From Elusimicrobiota bacterium (lineage in GTDB: Bacteria > Elusimicrobiota > Elusimicrobia > UBA1565 > UBA9628), in contig JACRDQ010000019.1 of the NCBI GenBank assembly GCA_016218545.1, positions 62,001 to 126,000 on the forward strand: a DNA stretch of 64,000 nt. Direction: 5' to 3'. Both the position numbers and the translations under genes were made by a program. A model generated the notes under the pieces. The model saw only the letters and a program-made list of their open reading frames with translations, ran no database searches and was not told the origin of the DNA. This document shows, piece after piece, positions 34,337 through 43,535 of the stretch (position 1 is its first letter; each line of letters starts with the position of its first letter).

Positions 34337-35082
34337 GGAGGGCACCGGTAGTCGTTCGACCGGAAGGCCGGGTCGGCAGCAGGGGCGAAGATGAGGTCCA
34401 TCTGCCAGAGGCTGCCGTCTCCGGGCCGGTGCATGACTCCGCACATGTCGATGGGGCGCCAGCCGCGGTCTTCCAGGAAGGCGCACATCTCGTGGAAGCG
34501 CAGGCTGCCGGCGGTCAGCTTGAAGTTGTAGACCTCGATGACCAGGAGGCTCGCGGAATTGAGGGTCTCGGCCGCGCCCTCGAGGATGGGGACCTCGAAG
34601 CCGTGGGTGTCGAGCTTGAGCAGGAACGGAGGCTGCGGCCGCTTGCGCCGCACCAGGGAATCCACCCTGACCGCGGGCACGCGGAGGCACCCAGGGGCCG
34701 GCGGGCGGTGTCCGGCGAGTCCCCCTGCCGGGTCGCTGCCGTCGAAATAGAGCTCGCCGTCCACGTCCCCGGCGGCCGCGAGCTCGACCTCGACCCTGTC
34801 GGTGGAGCTCTTGAAGGCCTGCAGGGCCGGCGCGTGGACGGGGTTGGCCTCCACCAGCAGGCACGCTGCTCCCGGGAAATGCCGCAGGGCCTCCCGCGAC
34901 CAGAGGCCGTCCGAGGCTCCGATGTCCAGCACGGTCCCCACCCGCGCGCCGGCCTTGGCCCTGCGGGACAGGGCGGCCTCGAGGGTCAGGGCGCTAGGGG
35001 CCGGGACCACCGCGTAGCCGCAGCGGCCGAGCAGGGCCTTGACGAATCCGGCGGCCAGCCTCCTGGGAGCGGCAGGCGTCAT
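34333..35082 (-). CDS. FkbM-family methyltransferase
   Basis: A 249-residue protein with SAM motif I as VLDIGASDGLWS, then LLVEANPVHAPALQA and LKLDTHGFEVPILEGAAE, which are hallmarks of the FkbM group. These O-methyltransferases often modify sugars of surface glycans. The gene is translationally coupled to glycosyltransferases on both sides by ATGA overlaps, so methylation of a residue in this glycan is the likely role. The exact acceptor is unknown. Confidence 0.88.
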   Translation of the reverse strand: MTPAAPRRLAAGFVKALLGRCGYAVVPAPSALTLEAALSRRAKAGARVGTVLDIGASDGLWSREALRHFPGAACLLVEANPVHAPALQAFKSSTDRVEVELAAAGDVDGELYFDGSDPAGGLAGHRPPAPGCLRVPAVRVDSLVRRKRPQPPFLLKLDTHGFEVPILEGAAETLNSASLLVIEVYNFKLTAGSLRFHEMCAFLEDRGWRPIDMCGVMHRPGDGSLWQMDLIFAPAADPAFRSNDYRCPP

Positions 35083-36317
35083 AGAGCGTCGATCCGTTCG
35101 AGCACCTTCGAGAAACGCCGCGAGAACCGGTACCTCTCCTCGTAGCAGCGGAACGCCGCGCTCCTCATGCTCTGATAGTCTCCCAGGATGCTCCGGATCG
35201 CTTCCGGCATCCGGCTGATGCCGTCGATCGCCGCCCCGCAGCGGTATTCGTCGAGCACCCGGGACATGGCCGGGTAGGAATTGACGATGACCGGCAAGCC
35301 GCTCCTCAGGTAATGAGCCACCTTGCCGGAGGCCGAGCCGATCAGGGTGAAGTTGAGCCCGCGGTCCCGGTAGAGGGCGACCCCGATGTCCGCGGATGCG
35401 AGGAGGGCCGCGAGCTCGTCGTGGGGGACGGGGTCGAGCGAGAGCCTGACCCGGCCGCCCTCGCAGCGCCTGAGCCTCTTGAGCGTGGCGTGGTCCTGAC
35501 AGCCGTGGCTGTGGAGGACCAGGACCCAGTCATCGGGCCAATCCCGCGCCGACTCGGCCAGTTCCTCGACCATGGCCCACTCGGCGAGGAACCCGGCGTA
35601 GAGGATGATCCTGTCCTCCGGCCGGAGCCCCAGCCTGCGCCTGAGCACGTCGGTCTTCTCCATGAAGGCGTCGCCGTCCGCGCAGACCGGCACCGTGAGC
35701 ATCGAGTCCCTGGGGGTGCCGTTCTCCGAACAGATCAGCCTCGCCCGCTCGTCATCCAGGGTGATCGTGAACGAGGCGCCCTTGATGCGGTCCTTCTCGA
35801 TCTCCTTGGCCGCGGCTTCGGCCGCGGTCGTGATGTCCGGGCCATGGTGGAGCTCGAGGTTGTAGTAGACGTAAGGCGCGCCCAGGCTCGATCCCAGCAG
35901 GGAGGCTGCCAGCAGGCCCAGGGGCTCGACCCCGATCAGGCAGGCGTAGCGCGTGTCCCCCATGGCGGCGGAGACGGAGTCCGCGTAGATTGACACGCCG
36001 CGTTCGAGTCTCTCACGCTCTACGGCCTCCTGACGCCGGCGGGGAAGGGGGGCCATGACCCGCCGGGCCGTCCGAGACGCCAGGAAGCGGCCGCGGTGCG
36101 CCAGGCTCCGGAGGCCCCAGACGCCGATCTCGCGCACCCGGATGCGCTCGTCGTCGAAGCGCAGGTCCCCGAGGAAGGCGCGGCAGGTGAAGAGGTCCAC
36201 GCCATAGCCGCTCTCCGCAAGCGCGCGGGCGGCGTTGATCAAGGCGGGGGAGTTGCCGAGCCCGTATTCGTAGACGAGGACGGCGACCTTGCCGCGCTCC
36301 GGCGGCCGCGGACTCAT
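35079..36317 (-). CDS. Glycosyltransferase, GT-B fold
   Basis: A protein of 412 residues. The N-terminal VAVLVYEYGLGNSPALINAARALAESGYGVDLF and the C-terminal ASADIGVALYRDRG....GSASGKVAHYLRSGLPVIVN are typical of GT-B glycosyltransferases of the GT4 kind. The usual EX7E motif is weak, so donor use is uncertain. First gene of the minus-strand unit, with a promoter placing +1 on its ATG. Divergent from the glycosyltransferase at 36411. Confidence 0.78.
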   Translation of the reverse strand: MSPRPPERGKVAVLVYEYGLGNSPALINAARALAESGYGVDLFTCRAFLGDLRFDDERIRVREIGVWGLRSLAHRGRFLASRTARRVMAPLPRRRQEAVERERLERGVSIYADSVSAAMGDTRYACLIGVEPLGLLAASLLGSSLGAPYVYYNLELHHGPDITTAAEAAAKEIEKDRIKGASFTITLDDERARLICSENGTPRDSMLTVPVCADGDAFMEKTDVLRRRLGLRPEDRIILYAGFLAEWAMVEELAESARDWPDDWVLVLHSHGCQDHATLKRLRRCEGGRVRLSLDPVPHDELAALLASADIGVALYRDRGLNFTLIGSASGKVAHYLRSGLPVIVNSYPAMSRVLDEYRCGAAIDGISRMPEAIRSILGDYQSMRSAAFRCYEERYRFSRRFSKVLERIDAL

Positions 36318-36323
36318 GGGTTC

Positions 36324-36332
36324 ATCCTATCA
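36324..36332 (-). promoter_or_regulatory. Extended -10 promoter, leaderless start of the glycosyltransferase unit
   Basis: On the minus strand TGATAGGAT (36332-36324) combines TGn with TAGGAT. The hexamer ends six bases (gaaccc) before ATG 36317, so +1 coincides with the start codon. Confidence 0.6.
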
Positions 36333-36356
36333 AAAATTGCTTCCGCTCCGGGTGAT

Positions 36357-36365
36357 TGTTAGAAT
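36357..36365 (+). promoter_or_regulatory. Extended -10 promoter of the plus-strand glycan operon
   Basis: TGTTAGAAT gives TGn plus TAGAAT, with +1 about 36372 and a ~39-base leader carrying GAGGAT before TTG 36411. It is divergent from the promoter at 36324. Confidence 0.5.
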
Positions 36366-36410
36366 ATGGTCCGTCAGCGCGGACGTCCCGCCGGAGCCTG
36401 AGGATCCTGA

Positions 36411-37238
36411 TTGCCCACGACATTCCACGTCATCACCCCGTGCCGGAACGCCGAGCCGAGGCTCCGGGAGACCGTCGAGTCGGTCCTCTCCCAGACCGCG
36501 GTCGTCTCCGGCCGCGCCCGGCTCAGCTACACCGTCGTAGACGGCGCGTCCACGGACCGCAGCGCTGAGGTCGTCCGGGGATTCGGGTCAGACCGGATCC
36601 GGTGGATCTCGGAGCCCGACGCCGGGATGTACGATGCCCTGGCCAAGGGGCTCCGGCTGGCCCGGCCGCCGGGGGTCTGCTGCTACATCAACGCCGGGGA
36701 CCTCTACGCCAAAGGCGCCTTCGACGTGGTGCTCGACCTCTTCGAAAAGAAGGCCGCGCGCTGGCTGACCGGCATGAGGGTGTCCTACAACGACCGCTCC
36801 CAGGTGGTCTCAGCCAGCCTGCCTTTCCGCTACCACCGGAGCCTCATCGAGGCCGGGCTCTACGGCCGCTGCCTCCCCTTCATCCAGCAGGAATCGACCT
36901 TCTGGGACGCCTCCTTGAACGACCGCCTGGACCTGGGGAAGCTCGCGGGCTTCAAGCTGGCCGGGGACTTCTATCTCTGGAAGACGTTCGCCGAGGTCTC
37001 GGACCTGGCCATCGTCGAGGCCTTCCTGGGGGGATTCCGGGTCCACCCGGGACAGCTCTCCGAGGCCAGGGCCCGCTACCTCGCCGAGCTGGACGCCATC
37101 GCCAGGGCGCCATCCCTGGCGGAGCGCCTACTCGCCCAGGCGGAGCGAGGGCTGTGGCACGCGCCCGGCAGGGTGAAGAAATGGTTCAATCCCAAGGGCC
37201 TCTACCGCTTCGATCACGGCGCCCAGGATTGGAGATAG
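36411..37238 (+). CDS. GT2-family glycosyltransferase
   Basis: The product is 275 residues, starting at TTG 36411 with GAGGAT five to six bases upstream. The GT-A fold motifs are visible: FHVITPCRNAEPRLRETVESVLSQ, YTVVDGASTD (a DxD-like nucleotide site), SEPDAGMYDALAKGLRLA and CYINAGD. These match inverting GT2 enzymes that add sugars to lipid-linked glycans. The following cupin gene starts directly after its stop. The sequence near SEPDAGMYDA is shared with the glycosyltransferase at 53629, so both may use similar donors. Confidence 0.88.
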   Translation: MPTTFHVITPCRNAEPRLRETVESVLSQTAVVSGRARLSYTVVDGASTDRSAEVVRGFGSDRIRWISEPDAGMYDALAKGLRLARPPGVCCYINAGDLYAKGAFDVVLDLFEKKAARWLTGMRVSYNDRSQVVSASLPFRYHRSLIEAGLYGRCLPFIQQESTFWDASLNDRLDLGKLAGFKLAGDFYLWKTFAEVSDLAIVEAFLGGFRVHPGQLSEARARYLAELDAIARAPSLAERLLAQAERGLWHAPGRVKKWFNPKGLYRFDHGAQDWR

Positions 37239-37640
37239 ATGAAGAACATCGAGCGCATCAGCTGGAAAGGCCGGCTCCTGGCGTGCGTGGTCCGGGGCCG
37301 GCTGGACCCGAGGAAGACGGCCTTCCTGACCCCGCCGGAGTTCAACCTCCAGGTGGGCTTCGTGGCTCACCCGGCCGGGGGGGTGGTGGACCGCCATCTC
37401 CACCGGCCCCTGCGCAGGAGCATCATCGGGACCTCCGAGGTGCTCGTCGTCAAGAAGGGCCGGTGCTGGCTGGACGTCTACGACGACGGCCGCAAGAAGG
37501 TGGCCACCCGGCTCCTGCGGGCAGGGGACATCCTGTTCCTGGTCGCGGGGGGACACGGCTTCCGCATGCTGGAGGACACGGTCTTCCTGGAGGTCAAGCA
37601 GGGACCCTATACGGGCTTGGACGAGAAGGAACGTTTCTGA
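37239..37640 (+). CDS. Small cupin-fold protein
   Basis: A 133-residue protein of beta strands with a cupin-like pattern (HPAGGVVDRHLHR, GRCWLDVYDD, LRAGDILFLVAGGHGF). Cupins in sugar clusters can be epimerases or ketoisomerases (as in FdtA/WxcM) or small regulators. The conserved His residues here fit a metal or substrate site, but no specific activity can be claimed. It starts immediately after the preceding stop, and its own stop overlaps the aminotransferase ATG, so it is part of the sugar operon. Confidence 0.65.
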   Translation: MKNIERISWKGRLLACVVRGRLDPRKTAFLTPPEFNLQVGFVAHPAGGVVDRHLHRPLRRSIIGTSEVLVVKKGRCWLDVYDDGRKKVATRLLRAGDILFLVAGGHGFRMLEDTVFLEVKQGPYTGLDEKERF

Positions 37641-38770
37641 TGATCCCGGTCAACGAGCCGAAGCTGGACGGCAAGGAGCTGGAGTACGTCACCCGGTGCG
37701 TGCGCGACGGGTGGATCTCCTCCGCCGGGAGCTTCCTCGACGAGTTCGAGGAGCGCTGGGCAGCCTACTGCGGCCGCAGGCACGGGGTCGCGGTCAGCAG
37801 CGGGACAGCCGCCCTGCAGCTGGCCGTGGCCTGCCTGGGGCTCGAGCCGGGCGACGAGGTCATCCTCCCCTCGTTCACCATCATCTCGTGCGCCAGCGCC
37901 GTGGTCTTCAACGGCGGCGTCCCCGTCCTGGCGGACGCAGACCCCCGCACCTGGTGCCTGGACCCGGCCGAGGTGGAGAGGAAAATCACCCCCCGCACCC
38001 GGGCCGTCATGCCGGTCCACATCTACGGGCACCCCGCGGACATGGACCCCCTCCTGGAGCTGGCGAGGAAGCGCGGCCTGGCCGTCATCGAGGACGCGGC
38101 CGAGGCCCATGGCGCCGAATACCTGACGGGCAGGAGCGCCCCGGACCCGGCCTGGCGGCGCTGCGGGAGCTTCGGGACGATGAGCGCGTTCAGCTTTTAC
38201 GCCAACAAGCTCGTCACCACGGGCGAGGGGGGGATGCTGCTCACCGATGACGAGCGGCTGGCCGGGAAGGCGCGCTCCCTCAGGAACCTGGCGTTCCGGC
38301 CCGACCGCCGCTTCCGCCATGAGGAGCTGGGCTTCAACTTCCGGCTGACCAACCTGCAGGCCGCCATCGGCCTGGCCCAGGTGGAGCGGATGGACGCGAT
38401 CGTGTCCCGCAAGCGCTTCATCGGCCAAGGCTACCGCAAGGGACTGCAGGGAGCCAAGGGCCTCGAGCTGCACGTAGAGGAGCCCTGGGCGCGCAGCGTG
38501 GACTGGATGGTGGGCGTCGTCCTGTCCGAGGAGACCGGCATGGACGCGCGCCTCTTCGCGGAGCGTCTGGCCGAGCGCGGGGTCGAGACCCGGCCCTTCT
38601 TCCTAGGGATGCACGAGCAGCCCGCGCTCCTGCGGCGCGGCCTCTTCGAGGGACAGCGCTATCCCGTGACGGAGCGCCTCAGCCGGCAGGGGCTCTACCT
38701 CCCCTCGGGCCTGGCCTTGACGGACGGCCAGCTCGAGCAGGTCTGCGCCGCGGTGCGCGGCCTCCTCTGA
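37640..38770 (+). CDS. DegT/DnrJ/EryC1 sugar aminotransferase
   Basis: This 376-residue protein begins MIPVNEPKLDGKELEYVTRC. PLP-enzyme motifs: SSGTAALQLAVACLGL, DEVILPSFT, IEDAAEAHGAEY and the Schiff-base lysine in SFYANKLVTTGEGGML. The family transfers an amino group to keto-sugar nucleotides, as in perosamine, bacillosamine and pseudaminic acid pathways (PseC, PglE). It could supply the aminosugar for the nonulosonic acid made downstream, but the matching dehydratase (PseB-type) is not in this window. ATG overlaps the cupin stop (TGATG). Confidence 0.93.
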   Translation: MIPVNEPKLDGKELEYVTRCVRDGWISSAGSFLDEFEERWAAYCGRRHGVAVSSGTAALQLAVACLGLEPGDEVILPSFTIISCASAVVFNGGVPVLADADPRTWCLDPAEVERKITPRTRAVMPVHIYGHPADMDPLLELARKRGLAVIEDAAEAHGAEYLTGRSAPDPAWRRCGSFGTMSAFSFYANKLVTTGEGGMLLTDDERLAGKARSLRNLAFRPDRRFRHEELGFNFRLTNLQAAIGLAQVERMDAIVSRKRFIGQGYRKGLQGAKGLELHVEEPWARSVDWMVGVVLSEETGMDARLFAERLAERGVETRPFFLGMHEQPALLRRGLFEGQRYPVTERLSRQGLYLPSGLALTDGQLEQVCAAVRGLL

Positions 38771-39543
38771 TGGACGAGGTCTTCGGGGACGCGTACGCGG
38801 CCGCCTACGACACGTTCTACCGGGAGAAAGACTACGCTTCCGAGTGCGACGTCCTTGAGCGGGTCTTCCGGACCTACGGCCAGGCCCCGGTCCGGTCGGT
38901 CCTGGATCTCGGGTGCGGGACAGGAAGCCACAGCATCCCCCTGGCCCGGCGCGGGCTCGAAGTCTCGGGGGTAGACCTCTCGGAGGGCATGCTGGCCCAG
39001 GCGCGCAAGAAGGCCTCAGGCTTGCCGGCGGGCCGCACCGCGGCCTTCCACCGGGGAGACCTGCGCTCCTTCGACCTCGGCCGCCGTTTCGACGCGGCCC
39101 TCATGATGTTCAATGTCCTGGGGTACCAGCTCGAGGATGAGGACGTCCTCTCCGCGCTCAAGTCCGCCAGGAGGCACCTCGAACCCGGGGGGCTGCTGGT
39201 CTTCGACGTCTGGCACGGCCCTGCCGTGGTCGGCACCAAGCCCTCGCAACGGAGCAAGACCTTCCCGGCGCCCGGCGGGAGGCTGGAGCGGACGGCCTCG
39301 GGCAGGCTCGATGAGGAGCGCCGGGTCTGCACCGTGGACATCCTCGTGCGGCGGTGGGAGGGCGAGCGCCTGGCCTCCGAGACGCGGGAGAGCCATCCCA
39401 TGCGCTACTTCTTCCCCGAGGACTTGGAGAGGTTCCTCGGCGCGGCGGGCTTTACGCGCCTGCGGACCGGCGCTTTCCCGGGGATCGACCAAGAGCCGGA
39501 CGCCGCGACCTGGAACGTCCTGGTCGTGGGACGGGCGGCCTGA
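38770..39543 (+). CDS. Class I SAM-dependent methyltransferase
   Basis: A protein of 257 residues. SAM motif I is VLDLGCGTGSHSIPLA, the acidic ribose contact is GVDLSEGML, and motif II-like FDAALMMFNVLGY follows. Methyltransferases of this general kind act on sugars or small molecules. Its ATG overlaps the aminotransferase stop, so an N- or O-methylation of the aminosugar is plausible (as in dTDP-amino-sugar N-methyltransferases), though not proven. Confidence 0.83.
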   Translation: MDEVFGDAYAAAYDTFYREKDYASECDVLERVFRTYGQAPVRSVLDLGCGTGSHSIPLARRGLEVSGVDLSEGMLAQARKKASGLPAGRTAAFHRGDLRSFDLGRRFDAALMMFNVLGYQLEDEDVLSALKSARRHLEPGGLLVFDVWHGPAVVGTKPSQRSKTFPAPGGRLERTASGRLDEERRVCTVDILVRRWEGERLASETRESHPMRYFFPEDLERFLGAAGFTRLRTGAFPGIDQEPDAATWNVLVVGRAA

Positions 39544-39584
39544 CCTTCGACCTCCCGGCCGGGTCTGCCTGGCGTCTCTCGATT

Positions 39585-39593
39585 TGGTAACAT
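39585..39593 (+). promoter_or_regulatory. Possible extended -10 promoter before the ABC exporter
   Basis: TGGTAACAT (TGn plus TAACAT) sits 46 bases before ATG 39640, in the only sizeable gap of this operon. No -35 is evident. Confidence 0.35.
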
Positions 39594-39639
39594 AAAAACC
39601 GCCTGGCCCCGTCGCTCCGTGGGGGCGCAGGAAACCGAC

Positions 39640-40464
39640 ATGTCCGGCGCCTTGACCATCATCGAACCCCGGAAAGGATGGAACCCCATCGACTTCCGGG
39701 AGCTGTGGCGGTTCCGGGAGCTCCTCTACTTCCTCGCCTGGCGGGACGTGAAGGTGAAATACCGGCAGACCGCCATCGGGGTGCTCTGGGCGGTCCTGCA
39801 GCCCGTGCTGGCGATGGCCGTGTTCTCCGTGCTCTTCGGCCGCTACGCAGGCATGCCCTCGGACGGCGTCCCCTACCCCATCTTCGTCTTCCTGGGGCTC
39901 CTGCCCTGGCAGTATTTCGCGGCCGTGCTGGGCCGCTCGAGCCAGAGCGTGGTCTCCGGGGCGCAGATGGTCACCAAGATCTACTTCCCGAGGCTCATCA
40001 TGCCCGCGAGCTCGGCCATCGCCGCTCTCCCGGACTTCGCCATCGCCGGCCTCGTCCTGGGGTTCCTGATGGCCTATTACGGCGTGGGCGTCGGCGCCGG
40101 CGTCCTCCTGGTTCCCCTGCTCGTGCTGCTGACCTTGATGAACGCGGTCGGCTTCGGGCTGTGGCTCTCGGCCCTCAACGTGAAGTATCGGGACGTCCAA
40201 TTCGCCGTTCCCTTCCTCATCCAGCTCTGGATGTTCGTCACCCCGGTCCTCTACCCGAGCAGCCTCGTCGGAGGACCCTACGGCATCCTCCTCGCCCTCA
40301 ATCCCATGGGAGGAGTCATCGAAGCGTTCCGTTCCGCGGTCCTCGGGCACCGGCCCGTCCCCCTGCCGGCGCTGGCCGTCTCCGCCGCGGTGGGCGCCGT
40401 GGTCTTCGTGGCCGGGCTGTACTACTTCCGCCGCGTCGAGCGGCATTTCGCGGACGTCATCTGA
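39640..40464 (+). CDS. wzm: ABC transporter permease for polysaccharide export (Wzm type)
   Basis: The product is 274 residues with six hydrophobic helices. 'WRDVKVKYRQTAIGVLWAVLQPVL' near the N-terminus and 'MVTKIYFPRLIMP' are hallmark segments of Wzm/TagG/KpsM (ABC-2) permeases. It forms the inner-membrane channel that moves lipid-linked glycan to the periplasm. The ATPase gene follows two bases later. ATG 39640 is preferred over GTG 39619 because it begins the conserved protein and has an AGGAAA upstream. Confidence 0.93.
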   Translation: MSGALTIIEPRKGWNPIDFRELWRFRELLYFLAWRDVKVKYRQTAIGVLWAVLQPVLAMAVFSVLFGRYAGMPSDGVPYPIFVFLGLLPWQYFAAVLGRSSQSVVSGAQMVTKIYFPRLIMPASSAIAALPDFAIAGLVLGFLMAYYGVGVGAGVLLVPLLVLLTLMNAVGFGLWLSALNVKYRDVQFAVPFLIQLWMFVTPVLYPSSLVGGPYGILLALNPMGGVIEAFRSAVLGHRPVPLPALAVSAAVGAVVFVAGLYYFRRVERHFADVI

Positions 40465-40466
40465 CC

Positions 40467-41780
40467 ATGTCCAAGCCGATCATCGAAGCCCTGCACCTCT
40501 CGAAGCGCTACGCGATCGGCGCCAGGCAGTCGTATGGGAGCCTCCGCGAGGAGATCATGCAGGCGGTCGCCGCTCCCTTCAAGGCCCTGGCCTCGGGCCT
40601 CGGCCGGGAGGCCGCGGGCGGGGCGGAGGTCCGCGACGCCGTCTGGGCGCTCGATGACGTCTCCTTCGAGGTCCGGCAGGGCGACGTCCTGGGGATCATC
40701 GGCAGGAACGGGGCGGGGAAGTCCACCCTTTTGAAGATCCTCTCCCGGATCACGGAACCCACCTCGGGCCGCGTCACGATGAGGGGGCGGACGGCGAGCC
40801 TCCTCGACGTCGGCACCGGGTTCCACCCGGAATTGACCGGCAGGGAGAACATCTTCCTGAACGGCTCGCTCCTGGGCATGTCCAGCCGGGAGGTCCGGTC
40901 CAAGCTCGACGAGATCGTGGACTTCTCGGAGATCGCGCTCTTCCTGGACACCCCGGTGAAAAGATACTCCTCCGGCATGTACGTGCGCCTCGCCTTCGCG
41001 GTGGCGGCCCATCTGGAGCCGGAGATCCTGATCGTCGACGAGGCTCTGGCGGTGGGGGACGCCGCCTTCCAGAAGAAGTGCCTGGGGAAGATGGGCGAGG
41101 CCGCCAAGGGCGGAAGGACCGTGCTCCTGGTGAGCCACAACATGGACGTCGTCAGCGCGCTCTGCTCGCACGGGCTCCTCCTCAAGGAAGGCAAGGCCGC
41201 GTTCGCCGGCGGGGCCCAGGAGTGCGTCGACGCCTACGTGAGGGGCGGCGGGCAGGGGAAGCTGGCCGTCGACCTGTCGGCGCCGGGCCTCGACCTCGAC
41301 CGGTCCGGCCCGCGCAAGCACGCGGACATCAGGGAGGTCTCGACGCTGGACGGCGAGGGCGGCCTGACGGACGCCTTCATGATGGGCGAGCCCTTCGTGG
41401 CGTCCGCGGTCGTCGCCGTCAAGGGACGGGTCCTCGAGCCCGAGGTCGGGTTCTGCATCTCCACGCCGAGGGGGGCGCGGCTGCACCACCTGGTCTCGGG
41501 GTGGGGACGGGCCATCGGGCCCCTCGACGCCGGCGTCTACAGGTTCCGCGCGCGCATCCCGGAGCTCAACCTCTATCCCGGCGGATACACCCTCACGGTC
41601 TGGTTCCGGGCCCACGCCCGCGAGGGGGTGGACGACTTCGTGGAGGCGCCGCTCTCGTTTTCCGTCATCAAGTCGCGGAAGGCCGGCGCGTTCGCGGATT
41701 TCACCAACGTCTCGCCGTCCGGAGGCGTCTATGTCGCGTCCCGTTGGGACCACGAAAGGCTGAGCGGCGAAGCGGCATGA
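40467..41780 (+). CDS. wzt: ABC transporter ATPase with C-terminal glycan-binding domain (Wzt type)
   Basis: This 437-residue protein has Walker A GRNGAGKST (residues 79-87), the signature-like YSSGMYVRLAFAVA and Walker B ILIVDEALAVGD, as in polysaccharide exporters. After the ABC domain (to about 250) comes an extra ~180-residue beta-rich domain (ending SGGVYVASRWDHERL). This is typical of Wzt proteins that recognise the finished glycan's terminal group. That suggests export is coupled to a specific modification, such as a methyl group, made by enzymes in this operon. Partner of the permease upstream; its stop overlaps the next ATG. Confidence 0.93.
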   Translation: MSKPIIEALHLSKRYAIGARQSYGSLREEIMQAVAAPFKALASGLGREAAGGAEVRDAVWALDDVSFEVRQGDVLGIIGRNGAGKSTLLKILSRITEPTSGRVTMRGRTASLLDVGTGFHPELTGRENIFLNGSLLGMSSREVRSKLDEIVDFSEIALFLDTPVKRYSSGMYVRLAFAVAAHLEPEILIVDEALAVGDAAFQKKCLGKMGEAAKGGRTVLLVSHNMDVVSALCSHGLLLKEGKAAFAGGAQECVDAYVRGGGQGKLAVDLSAPGLDLDRSGPRKHADIREVSTLDGEGGLTDAFMMGEPFVASAVVAVKGRVLEPEVGFCISTPRGARLHHLVSGWGRAIGPLDAGVYRFRARIPELNLYPGGYTLTVWFRAHAREGVDDFVEAPLSFSVIKSRKAGAFADFTNVSPSGGVYVASRWDHERLSGEAA

Positions 41781-42457
41781 ACCCCGGCGTCATCGTCCTC
41801 GCCCGCATGGATTCGAGCAGGTTCCCCAACAAGGCCATGGCCCTGCTCGGTCACAAGCCCCTCGTCGAGTGGTGCATCGACGGCGTCGCAGACCCCGGGA
41901 GGTACCGCACCGTGCTGGCCACGACCGGCCGGGACCTGGACCGCCCCCTGGTCGAGTTGGCGGCGAGGAAAGGCATCCCGTGCTACCAGGGTCCGGTGGA
42001 GGACGTCGCGGGCCGCATCGCCGGCTGCCTCGAGGCTCACGGGCTCGACTGCTTCGCGCGCGTCAACGGGGACAGCCCGTTCGTCCGCAAGGAGCTGCTG
42101 CGGGAGGGCTTCGACCTCATCCGGGAGCGGGGGGCGGATCTCGTGACCAACCTGGTCCCCAGGGCGTTCCCGTACGGGGTCAGCGTGGAGATCCTCCGGT
42201 CGGAGGTCTTTCTCGCGTGCTATGAGAGCCTGACCACGAGCCTGCAGCGGGAGCACGCGACCTCCTATTTCTACGAGCACCTGGCCGCGTTCAAGGTCTG
42301 CTGCATGCCCTACGGCGGCGGGGACGACCACGACGTCAGGCTCGTGGTCGACACGCCGGCCGACCTGGAGCGGCTCGGAAAGCTCCTCCGCGCGGGACGG
42401 GATGTCGCGGGCCTGCCGCTGCCCGAGCTGGTCAGACTGTACCGGGAGGTGTCCTAG
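41777..42457 (+). CDS. Acylneuraminate cytidylyltransferase-like (SpsF/PseF-type) protein
   Basis: A 226-residue protein starting MNPGVIVLARMDSSRFPNKAM. The N-terminal 'ARM.S.R.P.K....L' nucleotide loop and 'RVNGDSPFV' are typical of CMP-sugar synthases of the SpsF/NeuA group. These join CMP to a nonulosonic acid such as pseudaminic or legionaminic acid. Sitting in the same operon as NeuB- and PseG-like genes supports this. An SpsF-like protein of unclear substrate is the main alternative. The ATG overlaps the previous stop (ATGA). Confidence 0.82.
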   Translation: MNPGVIVLARMDSSRFPNKAMALLGHKPLVEWCIDGVADPGRYRTVLATTGRDLDRPLVELAARKGIPCYQGPVEDVAGRIAGCLEAHGLDCFARVNGDSPFVRKELLREGFDLIRERGADLVTNLVPRAFPYGVSVEILRSEVFLACYESLTTSLQREHATSYFYEHLAAFKVCCMPYGGGDDHDVRLVVDTPADLERLGKLLRAGRDVAGLPLPELVRLYREVS

Positions 42458-43531
42458 TTGGTCAACCTATACTGCATCCGGCCCAAGGGCTTCAACATCG
42501 GCAACGACGTCATCTTCCTCGCCCTGAGTCATTTCCTCAGGAGCGCCTTCAAGGAGACGGTCAACCTCATCTCCCTGCCCGCCACGAGCAAGTACGAGAG
42601 CCACAAGAAGGCGGGCTTGAACCCCCAGACCGTCTACGAGGTGAACCAGTACGGCGACGGCCTGATCATCGGAGGGGGCAACCTCTACGAGAACGGCGAG
42701 CTCGAGATCAACCCCTCGGCGCTGAAGGCCCTCGAGGTCCCGCTGATGCTCTTCAGCCTTTCAAGGGGCGGGATCTACAACAAGAGGCTCAAGCTCACGG
42801 ACAGGACGGACGTGATGAGCGACGAGAGGATCGTCATGCTCAACAGGAAGGCCCGCATCTCCTTGACGCGGGACCTGGCGACCAAGGGGCATCTCGACGA
42901 CCTGGGCTGCGCGAACCGCCTCTGCGGCTGCCCCACGCTCTTCCTCGGCGAAGTGCCCCACCACCTCGTCTTCGTCCCGGAGAAAGACAGGACGGACGCG
43001 CTGATCTCGGTCCGGTCGCCGGCGCTGATGAGCATCCCGATCGAGCATCAATTCAGGGTGAGGAGCGAGATCGCCGACATCATCGCGCGCCTCAAGGCGC
43101 ACGGCTATCGGCGGATCAAGCTCCTCTGCCACGACCACCGGGACATCCCCTTCGCGGCCTCGTTCGCGGACATGGAGTACCTCTACGCGGAGGACGTCCA
43201 CGCCTTCCTCTCCTTCCTGAAGAGCACGCGGCTCTCCGTCACCTACCGGCTGCACGCCTTCCTGCCGTGCCTGGCCTTCGGCATCCCGGCGATCAACATC
43301 AGCTACGACCAGAGGGCGTCGAGCCTGGTCAAGACCATCGGCCTCGACGAGTGGAACATCAACATGCTCCACGCCGACGCCGCCGAGGAGGTCGCGCTCA
43401 GGATGGGGTCCCTCGAGAGGCTCGCGCGGCTCCGGGCCCGGTGCGAGAAGACCGTCTGGAAGCGCCTGCGGGAGGCCATCACGGGGAACCTCAGGGAGTT
43501 CGCCAAGCGGGTCGGCGAGGGCCAGCGGTGA
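42458..43531 (+). CDS. Polysaccharide pyruvyltransferase-family protein
   Basis: The product is 357 residues from a TTG start directly after the previous stop. 'FNIGNDVI', 'DGLIIGGGNLYENG', 'SVTYRLHAFLPCLAFGIPAINISYDQR' and the TIGLDEW tail are shared with CsaB/WcaK-type pyruvyltransferases (GT-B-like fold). They add a pyruvate ketal to sugars, or in some families act as glycosyltransferases. In this operon it probably decorates the glycan. The match is at family level only. Confidence 0.75.
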   Translation: MVNLYCIRPKGFNIGNDVIFLALSHFLRSAFKETVNLISLPATSKYESHKKAGLNPQTVYEVNQYGDGLIIGGGNLYENGELEINPSALKALEVPLMLFSLSRGGIYNKRLKLTDRTDVMSDERIVMLNRKARISLTRDLATKGHLDDLGCANRLCGCPTLFLGEVPHHLVFVPEKDRTDALISVRSPALMSIPIEHQFRVRSEIADIIARLKAHGYRRIKLLCHDHRDIPFAASFADMEYLYAEDVHAFLSFLKSTRLSVTYRLHAFLPCLAFGIPAINISYDQRASSLVKTIGLDEWNINMLHADAAEEVALRMGSLERLARLRARCEKTVWKRLREAITGNLREFAKRVGEGQR

Positions 43532-43535
43532 GGCC